Assembly (NCBI RefSeq): GCF_000340215.1
Contig: NW_006921548.1
Coordinates: 297,400-361,399 of the forward strand
Source of the DNA: Pseudocercospora fijiensis CIRAD86
Lineage: Eukaryota; Ascomycota; Dothideomycetes; Mycosphaerellales; Mycosphaerellaceae
Direction: 5' to 3'
Length of the DNA stretch: 64,000 nucleotides
The position numbers were made by a program, and so were the translations under genes. The notes below the pieces were generated by a model. The model had not been told where the DNA came from. It worked only from the letters and a program-made list of their open reading frames with translations, and did not search any database. This document shows positions 1 through 11,043 of this stretch, piece after piece (the stretch's first letter is position 1; each line of letters opens with the position of its first letter).

Positions 1-784
1 TTCAGCCGATTGTGTGCCTTGAGAGGCTCTCTTTGAGGACCTCCCAGCATCCACTGCCTTTCTGGCCTTGGCAGTCCTTGGTCGGCTTTCATGACTGCTA
101 CCTGGAGTATACCGTGCTCGTCGATGGCAGGGAATGGGCCTGTATACTCTTCAGCCTTACCTGCCAGCAAGCTTGCATCTCGTTCATCCAGATCGTTGAG
201 TGAGTTATGGTGTGGAATCCGATCGCATCTTGGGCTCCGCCTTCTTGATCTATGTTCCCCAGTCTTCATTTATACCGCCAGTCCAGTGAATGATTTCACT
301 TCCACAATTGGCGCCATCCTACGTAGCTTCGGCGGCGGGGTTGATCTCTCGTTGTGCTTGCTCATCGTTCTTCCGGGACTGTTCGGGGTTCTCGGCACTG
401 GAGCCATGACCTGTCAAGTATGTCGAGTCACTGTGAGCCACGTGGGATGCAGATCTGCCAGCTGGGATGTCGTTTGTTGTTCCGATATGGCCCTGGCTGG
501 CTTCACCACCTCGTGCGCACCGTTTGCATGTCCTGCTAGTGGTACTGCCCCGTTGCTGTGTCTGAGAGACAGGTTGGTGGCACTTCTGTGGTCTGTATTG
601 CCGCAACGGAAGGAAGGCTTCGGCAGGAATTCGTGTTGAAGTCTTGAGAAATGGAACTGAAGGAAGGTGCGGGGTTTGCTGATATTCTCGATGAAGCCAT
701 GTGGGACATCTGAGAGTTCCACTTGCCTCTTCATATCCGATTGGCCATGAAACCCTCTCGTGATGCCACCAATCACTTCTGATA
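1..784 (-). CDS. Multi-exon host gene, unidentified, 3' part runs off the window
   Basis: Two minus-strand exons join in frame. One spans 784 to 323; a GT-AG intron of 73 nt (322-250) follows; the next runs open from 249 to the window edge. The upstream exon is Trp/His-rich (SDWWHHERVSWPIGYEE, then CPTWLHREY) and has a CKRC pair; the downstream exon is charged. A strong GTAAGT donor at 815 is followed by an acceptor at 785, but that intron would be only 31 nt, so the 5' end is unresolved. An earlier exon may lie at about 816-925, where the sequence is CSRIGDVA in the required phase. No family was recognised. The long overlapping frames in the same stretch (414-1268 and 812-1531, minus) do not splice as cleanly. 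Confidence 0.45.
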
Positions 785-1604
785 CTGTTTTAGAGTAGCC
801 GGGAACTGTACTTACTGTGCAACGTCGCCTATTCTCGAGCAAGCTTTCGGAAACTGGCACCTGCTCTGCGGATCTCCGGGCCCCAATTGTCGTTGATGTT
901 GCGTTGCTAGAAGAGAAAAGGCGCAACACGCATGTACGAGGATGCTTGGAACGATTTCCTTGTCTAGCCAGGTTCGCGATGCGATTGTTGGTGATCGGTG
1001 GACTCCCGGCCAGAATGTCCAGCGGAGAATCTCTAGGGACGTGGAAAAGGAGAAAGGGAGTAAAAATGATAACACCAATGCGTAGATGAGGAATTGTGGC
1101 TTTGGACAGTTGATGAAGCGGGTTGCAGTGAATATCGATTCGTGGGCTGTGCTCCCCAAGCAGAATGTCAAATTTGCGTGCTGTGCGTAGATAAGGATAG
1201 CGATGTGCAGCATAAACGCGATGTGCAGCATGCTTGGCGGCGGCAGTGAGCGAGAGTGCCATTGCCATGCGCAGCGCTCTGCCAGCCCGATCAGGTCGGT
1301 GGTGGTGCCAGACGGCAGGAAGCTGGCTATGGATATCTGCTGGCTTCTGCCCAGTTGCGAGCGAGTGTTGGCCATTTTGGGCGGCAGATCATTGGCGGCA
1401 AGAAAGTAAGACAGGTGAAAGGAATACGTGGGAGGAAATCTTCGCTTTGCACGCAGCGATCTTTGGTTGCCAGCGAACTCCTTTGGCGCCGGAAGGTGCA
1501 ACGTTGCATCATCGTTGATATTTGGGCTCATCGCCAGTCATCACTTCAGATGACTTCCAACACAGTACGCCATTCAAGCTGGCATCAAGATGGCCCTGAT
1601 CAAA

Positions 1605-2039
1605 TCAACACAGGTGCAAGCGAGGGAGGACCTCCTTCCATCCAGAATCCAGATCGGTGGTGCTCATGATGAAAGCAACCCTTATCCTAGTTTCTGTACT
1701 GCTTCTTCGTGCTATCCTCCTTGTCCGCGTCTTCGCCCGTTTCCGCGACCGTCTTTTCTTCTTCTTCACCGAACTTGCAACCTCACTCCCTGACGTAGAC
1801 CGCTCCGATTGAACTTGATCCACCTCGAATCCCATACCCCCAGCAAGGACGTCAGTACGGCTCATAACATGATTCGGAGGAAATGAGAGTACGACTCGCG
1901 CGCCCCAAGACTACCACTGTGACAAAGAGTCGCGCAGCGTATGAGACGTGTGGGAAAGCGAAGTGACCGAAGAGCTTGACTGACACCAGTCCTCAATTGG
2001 CGGCTGCTCGTCGACGGCGGCGCGATACCTATTCGCCAT
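1605..2039 (-). CDS. Possible small spliced gene, unidentified
   Basis: An ATG at 2039 has a good context (gaacATGG) and opens a 42-codon frame of natural composition (MANRYRAAVDEQPPIEDW) that stops at a TAG overlapping a GTAGTC donor-like site. Downstream on the same strand, up to 1605, lies a basic frame with a Lys/Arg-rich stretch (VKKKKRRSRKRAKTRTRR) and a GTACTGAC branch-point-like site before it. I could not find an acceptor that joins the two in phase without an odd site. Both parts look coding, but the model is unproven. Confidence 0.25.
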
Positions 2040-2428
2040 GTTCGCGGAAATCGCAGCGTCCAGAAGCAGCGGTATGGCCAAAGCCGAGTAAGATAGTGTT
2101 TGGAATGGCGCTCTGGAGGTGGTGCAGAGAAGGAGATGCTCGAGAGAGGGTGGCAGGCGTGCGCGTAGTGATGGGAAGTTCGCAGGTCGTGACGGATTCA
2201 ACGCCGAGGCAAACTGAGAAGGCCCCCACTTCCAATTCACGACTTCAACGCCTGCTCTTCACCATCTTCCGCACCAGCGCGTAATCAGAATGACGAGAGT
2301 TGGTGGAGTCAGTATCGATACCATCGGCCACCAGCGACACGAATCCCACCACGAGAACGCCAATTCTGAAGCGATGAGAAGCATGTCACAGCTCGACATC
2401 ATTCGCGCCGCCTTCTAACATCAACGGC

Positions 2429-2433
2429 CTCAG
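2429..2433. repeat. Target-site duplication of copia element A, left copy
   Basis: CTCAG at 2429-2433 is repeated at 8915-8919, directly outside the two LTRs. The 5-bp length is normal for Ty1/copia integration. Confidence 0.85.
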
Positions 2434-2600
2434 TATCACGCACAGCGCAGTGGATTACTTACGTAATACTGCATTGCCGGCGGTTGAATTGGCTTCCTTA
2501 ATTGCCTATGTTCTGCTCTATTCTATAGTCTAAAATACAATGAAAATTCTTCAAGCTAAGAAGTCACGTGCTTGTCATGTGACTGAGCTAACGCGTCACA
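2434..2600 (-). repeat. 3' LTR of copia element A
   Basis: This 167-bp sequence is repeated at 8748-8914. Read on the minus strand it begins TGTGACGCG and ends CGTGATA. The copy at 2434-2600 keeps CpA and TpG (for example CTGCATTG, GTCATGTG) where the other copy has TA, so this 3' LTR largely escaped RIP. A purine-rich tract (AAGCTAAGGGGGTG, minus strand) lies immediately inside it and is the likely polypurine tract. Confidence 0.9.
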
Positions 2601-5600
2601 CACCCCCTTAGCTTATGCAAAAGAGGTTGCCTTCTATTTTAGGCAAGGTAGTTAATGCTTCTTTACATACAAATAAAAGAAAAATTAATCTTTTCAACTC
2701 CTTATATAGTACTTTATTAAAACACTAAAAAAATAGTTTGAATCTATACTATATATAAGAGAGTCTTATTTTATACCCCGATTACCCTAGAAGGATATCG
2801 TTACATAATCCGGACTGTATATGCACCTTTATATATAGTCCCTATTACTAGGAACTATTGTCTTCCTACGTAGTCTAAGTATAGACCGACACTACTAAGC
2901 CTTACCTAAGTACTCGTATCGTATAGTAAAGTTAGTTTAGCTAAACTAAGCCCGTTACATTATTACTATCGGTTATTATATTAATCGCATAGGTAGCGTC
3001 TATTTAATTAGATAAAGGATTAGGTAAGATATGCATTAGTTAAACAGATTTAATAAATTAGGATAGGTAACTTAACTAAGGACGCTACCCTTAGCTAAGA
3101 CTACTGCACTATTATTACTAGCACTAATACAATCGCCGTAGACTTGTTATTAGTTAGTAGAAGTAACGTTCGAAGTAATAATATAGGCGACAATAACGTA
3201 TTAGGAAGTAAGGTTAAATCCTTTATCCTAATTAGTCGTCGCTATCGTATTAGACACTTTTGTTAGCGCTAATCGATGAAGGTATACTTAATCGACTTAG
3301 TTACAATTAATAGGGGGGGGGCGGCGCCTACTACCTATTATATAGAGTTGTCTTCGTATTGCTAAAAAGGAAGAGGTTATTAGAGGAAGAGTTGCTTCCT
3401 TATATACCCCTGTAACTATATATCTTAGTTAGTTATTAGGTTAGGTAGTCTAGTTAGTCTTAGTTGTTTAATAAACCTCTTCTAGTTCTAAGGGCTATAG
3501 AGCTTAGTCAACCTATTAGCTAGCATGTCCTATATTGCTAGATACTTACATTGTATGCGACCTAATTTATATTCTTAGCGTAGCTAGCATTAATAAATGT
3601 CTATATGCCTAAGCTTAGTGTCTAACTTGCTAGCATCCGCCTTAATAATTCGAATAGTCTATGTGTTATTATAGTATAGTACCGGTATGCTATCTAAGGT
3701 AAGGCTAATATTACTAAAGAAGCGCTTCTACTAGATTAGTTCTAAGCCTGCATGTAAGGCAGCTAGCAGCTCGGCTTTAGTCGTAGACTTAGTAACAGTT
3801 AACTATCGCGCTGCTTTCTAATTAACTAGTCTATTAAATAGACTAAATATCTATCCTTCTAATAACTGTCTCGTACCCGTATAGTCGCTATAGGAAGCGT
3901 TAGAAGCTCCGTAAAATTCGTGAAGCTATTAGCTTAAATAGGCGGTAACTGCTAGTCTATCGGCGTTGTACTCTAAGCATAGGTGCCTTGTCTATAGCAG
4001 GTACTTGACATACTAATTGGCTGCGGCTATGTCCTCTTATCGTAGGTTCTAAAGGGCCTTTAATAGCATAGAAACTGCTTTAGCTATGTCCGGCCTAGTT
4101 TGAACTGCTAAAAAGTTGAGCGATCCTATACGGCTCTAGTAGGCTAGTATTGCTAATAAGTCTATATAACGAGTCTCCCTATTAGTAGGTTTCTCGTATA
4201 GTTCGTATCTAGTTAGCAATAGTGCCTCTGCTCGCCTACTAGTCTTAGGATCAATTCTATAACGCTAACCTATCTTCTTAGTATATGCCTTTTATAACAA
4301 CTATAGCTTCCTATTCTGTCTGTTACGTATAACTTCAATACCGAGAAACTATAAGAGCTTTCCTAGGTTACTAATTTTATATTCCTTCATTAACTTCTGC
4401 TTAAGGTCTATTGCCTTTTATATATGCTATCGGTAATACAATAGTACAATGTCGTCTACGTAGAAGAAGATAAATACCTGTTTGTCTAGGTCGGTATATA
4501 GGCAGTCTATATTGTCTACTAGTTGTATACTAAGTTTGTTTTCTAGTGTTATAGTAAAGTAGTTGTACTATAGTCGAGGTAACTCCTATAGACTATAGAG
4601 TGCTTAGATTAGTTTCAACACCTTACCCTTCTGCTTAAATCTATTAGGTAGCCTAAGGTATAGCGTATATAGGAACATAGCATTAAGGAAGGCATTAACT
4701 GTATCCATTTGCTTAGCTTCTAGGTCAAACTTAGCTACGATAGCTATAAGGGCTCTAAAAACTCGTATAGCTAGTGTTAAGGCATAGGTGTCTAAGTGTG
4801 TATTCTTCTAAAGGTCCCCTCTCGCATATACTCTTACCTTGAACTTAATCAGTCGTCTATTAGCATTACCCTTGTATTTGAATACCTAGGTAAGAGGCAG
4901 AAGATTAGGCTTATCTAGTATGTTTAGATCTACCTATTTAAAGGTACGTGTCTTTAGTGCCTTATTGAATTCAACTCTTATAGCATGTATCTATTGTTCC
5001 TTAAACCGGCTCTTAAGTACCTGTCGCTAGTTACGTAGCTCTGCTAGTAGGTCTGAGATCTTCGGTGTAAGGCTTGAATTATATTCGTCGCGTAGAAGTA
5101 GTAGCGGTTCTAGGGGATTAGGTAGATCGCTACTAGCTTGATCATTGTCGGCGCTGTTACTATATATTAACCTAGCTTCGTGCTCTACTGCTATACATAG
5201 GTTGCTAAATAGAAGGAGGTTTCTCGCTTAGTCTCGGTCGTTAACATAGTAACGGATCGCGGCTGCTCGTTGTCGCTTGTTTGGATTATTAACACGATAG
5301 TATAGACCTCCTATATTTAGTAAGTAACGATGAGATATATTAGCTGCTTCAATTAGCATTAGCAATTTAGCAAGCTCTATACGTAGTAAATTCATGTCTA
5401 TATTATCTACGTAACCTAGTGCGTCTACATTGTTAGTAGGGTTATAAGTACTAACATCGTTCTTAGGTTATTAAGGTTGCTAATTAATAGTTGGTTTAAC
5501 TAATTTACTTAGCACGTTATTACGCGGTTGTAGTATTTCGCGTAGATCAATTAGAAAGTCTTGTTTCTATATAGGCACCTATATAGGCTGCAGCTTAGTT

Positions 5601-7000
5601 AGTACTAGTGATTCTTTCTAAGGTAGTAGTAGTTGTAGTCTAATAGGGTTATCTGTTAGCCTGTTAACTATTATAAGTCGACTAGGCCCTATTAGTGTAT
5701 CTACCCCCTTAGCTCCAAACCTAACAAGGTCTAGAGGTATGTCGTAGGCTTCTCGAAGCTCGTTAAACTAATGCTCCGAGGCGGGTGCTTGTGCCTCTTC
5801 GAGATTACTATATTCTTCTGCAAGCTCTTAGTTAGTTATAACAACACCTAGGTTATTATTATAGCTATTATAGAACTTGGTTTTATTAAACACAACGTCC
5901 CTTATACGTAGTACTATTATTCGTAAGGGTACCTATATCCGATAGATAGAGTGTCCCTCGTATCTATATAGGTATCTAATATAGGTTCGTAAGGCCACTT
6001 TTATAGTGTTTGGCAGTATAGCCCTCCTTTTGCTATTAGTTGTCTCTGTGCCGTAGATTACTAGATATGCCCTTACTCTAAACTAGTAGATATAGGCTAT
6101 ATTCGGTTTATAGCTAGTGCTAATCTCATATAGTGTTCGTATTAGTAGATTAGCTGTCCGTAACCTTAGTAATCTATTAGCGAGGAAGGTAGCTATATAG
6201 ACTGCTTCTAGCTATAGGTTGTATAGAAATCCGGCGTATATTATTAAGGCTCGAGCTACCTTAATAATAGTACGGCCTACTCGCTCTACTAGGTCCTACT
6301 CTAATGTGTATAGGGCTGTTAGCCTCTAAGTAGTGTAGTTATTGCGTAAATAGGATCGAAACCGAAATCCTAATATACCCCCTTTATTATTAGATAACAA
6401 ACAAATAATGTCTCTACTAATGCTGCGTACGAAGGTAGCTAACTAGTTCTAGCACTAAAGGAGAGTTGATTCCTAGCGATTACTAATTGTCTATATAAAG
6501 TGAAGTCTAGTATTTAGATCGTATACATAGAATATATACTAATCACTATTGTAGGCTAGATCTAGCTGCATTAGGTCGGCTACAAGGTGTCTATATAGAG
6601 TTAGTATCGACATATTATAGTGCCTTAGCCTCCTAGAGATAAGCCTCTTTCCCTTTGCTTATACATATATAGGACAAAGTAGTGTTCTTAGTACCTTATT
6701 GTTATGTGTGTAATCTCTTGTTATCCTATCAACCCTATTAACTAGCTCTTCTGCTCTTTTAGCACCTAGGTGCCTAAACACCTTATGTATTTGCTTTAGT
6801 GTAAGCTTCCTTAGCGGTAGTAGGCGTGCGGAGCGACGGGCTGTTACGTAGGATAACTGAGGCAGTTAGAAGGGGTATAAATGTAGCTTGCCTTTATCCC
6901 CTATTAGCTATTTAAGCGGAGGTTTACTATCTGCTTTATAGGTAATATCGAAATAGGGCATATAGTTGTCCGGTCTAATAAGAGGGACTAGTAGTTTCCC

Positions 7001-7231
7001 TTATAGGTTGTAGAGAACATTATTAAGCTTATTGTGCTTAAACCTACGGTAATAGAAGATTGCCCCTCTAACAATATTAGTATAGAAATTAGGGACATAG
7101 AGGCACTCTTTCAGCTTAATAGTTAGGGGTTTACCTGCTACTAACTTAACTATAAAAGATGCCCTTCCGATAGCGATAACTTTATTGTATCTAGTTCCTA
7201 TTACTATAGTAGCTCGCGGTAGAATAAACAT
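7001..7231 (-). pseudogene. Open fragment of copia A polyprotein (GAG-pre-integrase region)
   Basis: This is the only long stop-free stretch left in element A. It contains IKLKECLYVPNFYTNIV, the conserved segment between protease and integrase in copia polyproteins. It has no own start signal and is a remnant, not a gene. Confidence 0.8.
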
Positions 7232-8737
7232 TGCCTAAAAGTTGAAGCGACTAGGGTAGTTAACAATATTGCAGTTAGATCCACTATCGTACATTAGGGC
7301 AACAAAGGGGTTCTATTTCTTACTTCTATTTATAGCTATTAACAGATAGTTAGTAGTTAGTACTAGGGTAACTAATGTAAAGGCTAATAGGTCTAGAGTG
7401 TCTGCCTTAAAGAAGCAGGCTAGTAAGACTTTGTCTAATCTATTGCCTATTCTAGCATCGTCTCTACTATCTTTAGCCGAAAGTCTATAGTGTTACTATA
7501 CAATCTTAATAGCTAGTAGGTCCTTAAAGAACTTAGCTTGTCTTAGGCAGAACCCTTTGTTCTTGCGTAGGTAGGACTCGAAGTACTTCAGTTTTCCTTT
7601 CTACTTATTGTCCTTATCCTTCTCTTTAACCTGTTCTCGAAGGCAGTAGTTTACTATAGTGCATTTGCCGCGGTTTTCATATACCTTCTTCTCGCCTACT
7701 CTAGTAAGCTTAGTATATGTCTTTAGTATACGGTTGCTACTATTACTGCGGCCCTTATTCTTATTAGGTTTGTCGTTGTCGTCTATAGCTTATAAAGCGG
7801 CGTTAGTACTAGCTTTACCTTCTTCGTAGATAATGCTAAAAGATAAACCCTTCTTCGTAGAAGTACCTAGCATATTGCGGGCATATTCTCGTACTATGCT
7901 AATAAGTTAATAGAAGTTGTTAACCGATAGCCCTGCCTAGTACATTATATAGAGCCCTTTGCTATAGGTCTTATCTACATTTGTAACTACAGTATATAGG
8001 TAGGTTACTAAGTTGTTAAATTCCGGGTATTGTATGCGTTTTATTGTCTTATAAAGATCAAGCTATTCCTTATACTAGTGCTCTAGGTCCTTTACCTACT
8101 TAGAATTTACAAGGCGGTAGAGCTCCTTGCTAAGGGCAGTCCTTTGCTATTAAGTATTAGGTATAAGCTTGTTCTTCAATTAAGTTAGAATAAGCCGCAT
8201 AGTTAGTGCTACGTTATCTATATTAGGATTAGTAATCTCTAAATAATAGCGAATGTCTATAGTTGTAGCTAGATATTTAATTGTCTTATTGCGAGCTGTC
8301 CTAAAGCGTTCAAACTCCGCCTTCCTTATATTAAAGTATTCCTTAGTAAGCTTTGCCCTAGCCTAATATAGGGGGTTGCTTATAAGTTGTTCTATATCGA
8401 ATTCCGGGAGAAGGGGTTGTACTAGTTTAGTTAGCTTAGTCGAATATAGGTTAGCAAGGACCTAGGTCTTATATCTAGTTAGGTATGTCTTAGTTTGCTT
8501 AAACTATCGATCCTAATTATTAGGTCTACGAAGGATAATAAGCTTACTACTACCGAGGCGACTAGCTAATAAGAGGGCTATTAAGGATATGCTAAATTCG
8601 AAACGATTATAGAGGCTTATAGAAGCTTAAATAGTTGTTTTCTTATAGTACCGATAAGACTTTCGATTGTTGAAGGTCTCGTAGAATAGAAAATTCTTTC
8701 CTACTATAGAAGTCTCTAATACCGCGGATTAAATCCG

Positions 8738-8747
8738 GGCTTATAAC
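8738..8747 (-). promoter_or_regulatory. Primer-binding site of copia A (half-tRNA type)
   Basis: Directly inside the 5' LTR the minus strand reads GTTATAAGCCC. Undoing one TpG-to-TpA change gives GTTATGAGCCC, the complement of the initiator-Met tRNA anticodon arm (GGGCTCATAAC). Copia-type elements can prime from such an internal tRNA fragment. Element B has the same site at the same place. Confidence 0.6.
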
Positions 8748-8914
8748 TATCACGTATAGCGTAGTAGATTACTTACGTAATACTACATTGCCGGCGGTTG
8801 AATTGGCTTCCTTAATTGCCTATGTTCTACTCTATTCTATAGTCTAAAATACAATGAAAATTCTTCAAGCTAAGAAGTCACGTGCTTGTTATATGACTGA
8901 GCTGACGCGTCACA
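8748..8914 (-). repeat. 5' LTR of copia element A
   Basis: 167-bp partner of 2434-2600. All differences between the copies are C/T or G/A changes in CpA or TpG context, as RIP produces. This copy is the more mutated one. It is followed by CTCAG (8915-8919), the right target duplication. Confidence 0.9.
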
Positions 8915-8996
8915 CTCAGGCACATGTGAGGCACCCGCCACATCGGGACGCAGCGACTGTATCCTTCCGCTCTCACGATCTGTCTTCGCCACAGTA

Positions 8997-9350
8997 TCAT
9001 CCCAGAGCCCGCGTTCGCAGAGCGGACAGGTGCAGAATCCGGCATCCCAGGATGCTGTCTCGGGTTGCAAACAACTCCAAAACATTGCTCGGAATGACAT
9101 GGGAGAAATGATTTCCACTGGCCTTCACCATCTCATACGCTATAGCTTTCGGGAGTGTACTTGCACACGGACGCACTTCTCTCACAGCCTCACCAAAGCG
9201 CCGTCGATCTGGCTTGTAAACATGCTGCAATGCTTGACGGAGGCGGGATTCTATCATATCTGCATCTCTTCCTACTCCCGAAATTGACCTCCAGTCTACC
9301 CGTCGGCAGCTATCAGCGATCTTTCCCCACTTACCTCCATTGAACTTCAT
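8997..9350 (-). CDS. Hypothetical minus-strand ORF, divergent from the 9453 gene
   Basis: The frame from ATG 9350 (MKFNGGKWGKIAD) has natural composition, with basic stretches (SRLRQALQHVYKPDRRRFGEAVRE), and stops at 8997, 83 bp from copia A. An in-frame ATG at 9422 would add 24 residues over a three-copy imperfect repeat (CTTCGTTGAA units). A GTAAGT lies right after the ninth or tenth base of codon space, so an intron near the start is possible. The overlapping frame holds CTCPLCERG, so a second splice or frameshift near 9080 is also possible. No family was recognised. The insertion of copia A at 8915 may have removed its 3' end. Confidence 0.35.
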   Translation of the reverse strand: MKFNGGKWGKIADSCRRVDWRSISGVGRDADMIESRLRQALQHVYKPDRRRFGEAVREVRPCASTLPKAIAYEMVKASGNHFSHVIPSNVLELFATRDSILGCRILHLSALRTRALG

Positions 9351-9452
9351 CTTCGTTGAACTTTGCCTTCGTTGAACGTCACCTTCGTTGAAAAGCTCTC
9401 CATTGCACTCCACGATCTTCATACGCGGGAAAAGATTGCTCTCGTCACAAGC

Positions 9453-10321
9453 ATGGATTCAGAAACACCATCCACACCTCAGCACAGCACCTCCAACACC
9501 GGCAGCCGTAGCGAAAAGAGCTCCGTCGGCACCTGCAAGGACGCCACTCCCACTAGCAGCACTCGTACTGGTAGGTCTCCAGCTCGCTATTTGACCTTGA
9601 TCCTCTAAAGCAGGAGTAATCCGAATCTGCAGATCTGCCTCTTGGGCCTTGCGATGACAACATCCCGCTCAACGAGAATGTCTCCCTCGACAACAAATTC
9701 TCCAGTAAGTCTCTATGCGGCAGACACTCAACCCACCACCGCGACTAACCATGCAATCGCCCTTAGGCTCTCCACTCATTCCATACAACCTCATGACCTC
9801 CGACAACCTCTCTGACACCGATTGTGAGTTCTCTCCTCATTATCATCTCCCTCCCAACCCTCAACATTCTCCTCAACCTCTCCTCCGACTAACTCGTCAA
9901 CCCAGCCGACACCCCAACACAAGCCCTCTCCGAAGAAAGCGATATAGACCAAGTCCTCTCGGAGGACAGCGATACAGACAACGACCCCGACATCGGACAA
10001 GACTGGTTCCGCGAGACATCATCTACGCCGCCACCCACTACACCCCACGCAAAGAAAACCGGCACCGAGATTTTCATCAACAAACATGACAAGTGGGCCA
10101 AGTGGCGGTGTTGGAAATTGAGGAAGGATTTGAGTGATGCCGCTGTCAACCCATCAAGTTACGACATCTCATCGTCGCCGTTCTCGACCCCATGCAAGCG
10201 CAAAATGGCAGGAAGGGATGAGTGTGGTTTGAAGGAGGTTGCTGAGATTCAGGATTCGGGGTATGAGGGAAGTAGTAAGAAGAAGAAGAAGATGAAGAAG
10301 ACTGCTGCTGCTGCGGCGTAA
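9453..10321 (+). CDS. Spliced acidic/basic protein of 220 aa, unidentified
   Basis: Four exons (9453-9570, 9633-9704, 9767-9823, 9906-10321) join in frame to 221 codons. Introns have GTAGGT, GTAAGT and GTGAGT donors, CTAAC branch points in the last two, and CAG/TAG acceptors; all three interrupt a codon after its first base. The start is ATGG after CACAAGC. The product begins Ser/Thr-rich, then has acidic Ser-Asp repeats (SEESDIDQVLSEDSDTDND), a Trp-rich basic patch (DKWAKWRCWKLRKD) and a Lys-rich/poly-Ala C-terminus, suggesting a nuclear protein. No family was recognised. Exons are too short for a simple open-frame scan to show this gene. Confidence 0.75.
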
Positions 10322-11043
10322 ACGAGGGAGGTTGGATGTGGAAAGGAGTGAGTGTGTGGGAAATAATCCCTGTTTGCAAAGTTCCTTCTGCGATGTGGAT
10401 TCTATTATAGAACAGAGCAGAAAAAACCCATCCCATCATCGTAGTCATCAACATCTCAAAATTTCTACCTCGCGCTGTGATCCCTCATAGCAACCACACG
10501 CCCTCGAGAAATCCATCCATCCTTCTTCCTTCACGATCCATACATATCCCAACCCTCAAAACCAATCCTTCAAAATCCCTCCTCTCCTCGCACCAACGAC
10601 CGATTCGCACCTCCAATCACTTCCACCAAGGAAGTAACGGAATCCCACTTTCCATTCCATTCAATTCCATAGCTTTAGGAATGCGTGGATGATAATCAAG
10701 GATCGCGCGGGAGTTTGTTTGTATGATGATTATGATGCGGAAGATATGAAGAAAGAAATCCGATAGGTTGGATAGGTGAGATGCGAGTTGAGTGCTGTTT
10801 TCGTGAGGATGGTGAATGGTGATGTTGGGCCTTGGTGGTTTGATTCTCGGCGTTGATGGCTCTCTGGAATGGATGTCAGGTTGAGACGAATGTAATGCTC
10901 GTTCATATACCTTATACTAGCAAAGGAGAGTAGATTTGATTACACATTACGCCCATACAATCCCATCAAACCAAAGAATATCCTCCCACCCTCCGCAACC
11001 AACAAATGAGTTCCACAACCGAGGTTCGATTCGAGATTCCCAA
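10322..11043. other. Intergenic, tail-to-tail between two host genes
   Basis: This lies between the 3' end of the 9453 gene and the 3' end of the minus-strand 11044 gene, so it should hold both 3' UTRs and terminators. It is C/A-rich near 10480-10650 with normal CpA content (not RIP-mutated). The reading frames here are short and low-complexity. I see no further gene. Confidence 0.5.

Larger units (their letters stand above)
2434..8914 (-). mobile_element. Ty1/copia LTR retrotransposon A, RIP-inactivated
   Basis: The element is 6,481 bp and complete from LTR to LTR, with a 5-bp target duplication. On the minus strand the internal region follows copia order. A Gag-like part lies at about 8500-7500. 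The protease keeps YDSGSN near 7280, and the GAG-pre-integrase stretch is still readable at 7231-7001 (KECLYVPNFYTNIV). Integrase lies at about 6900-6000. Reverse transcriptase has YVDD encoded at 4462-4451, and RNase H (a TKSTTKAE-like motif) lies near 3790-3760. Nearly all frames are broken by TAG/TAA produced from CAG, CAA and TGG. Protein order and readable motifs match element B, so the two are one lineage with diverged LTRs. It cannot move by itself in this state. Confidence 0.9.

Noticed and set aside
414..1531. Minus-strand frames of 284 and 239 codons
   Set aside because: The sp​liced model at 1-784 explains the coding-like parts in a different frame; these frames lack domains.
3300..3320. 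G-run next to GCGGCGCC as a possible quadruplex or regulatory site
   Set aside because: A single short G tract in decayed copia DNA; no supporting pattern.
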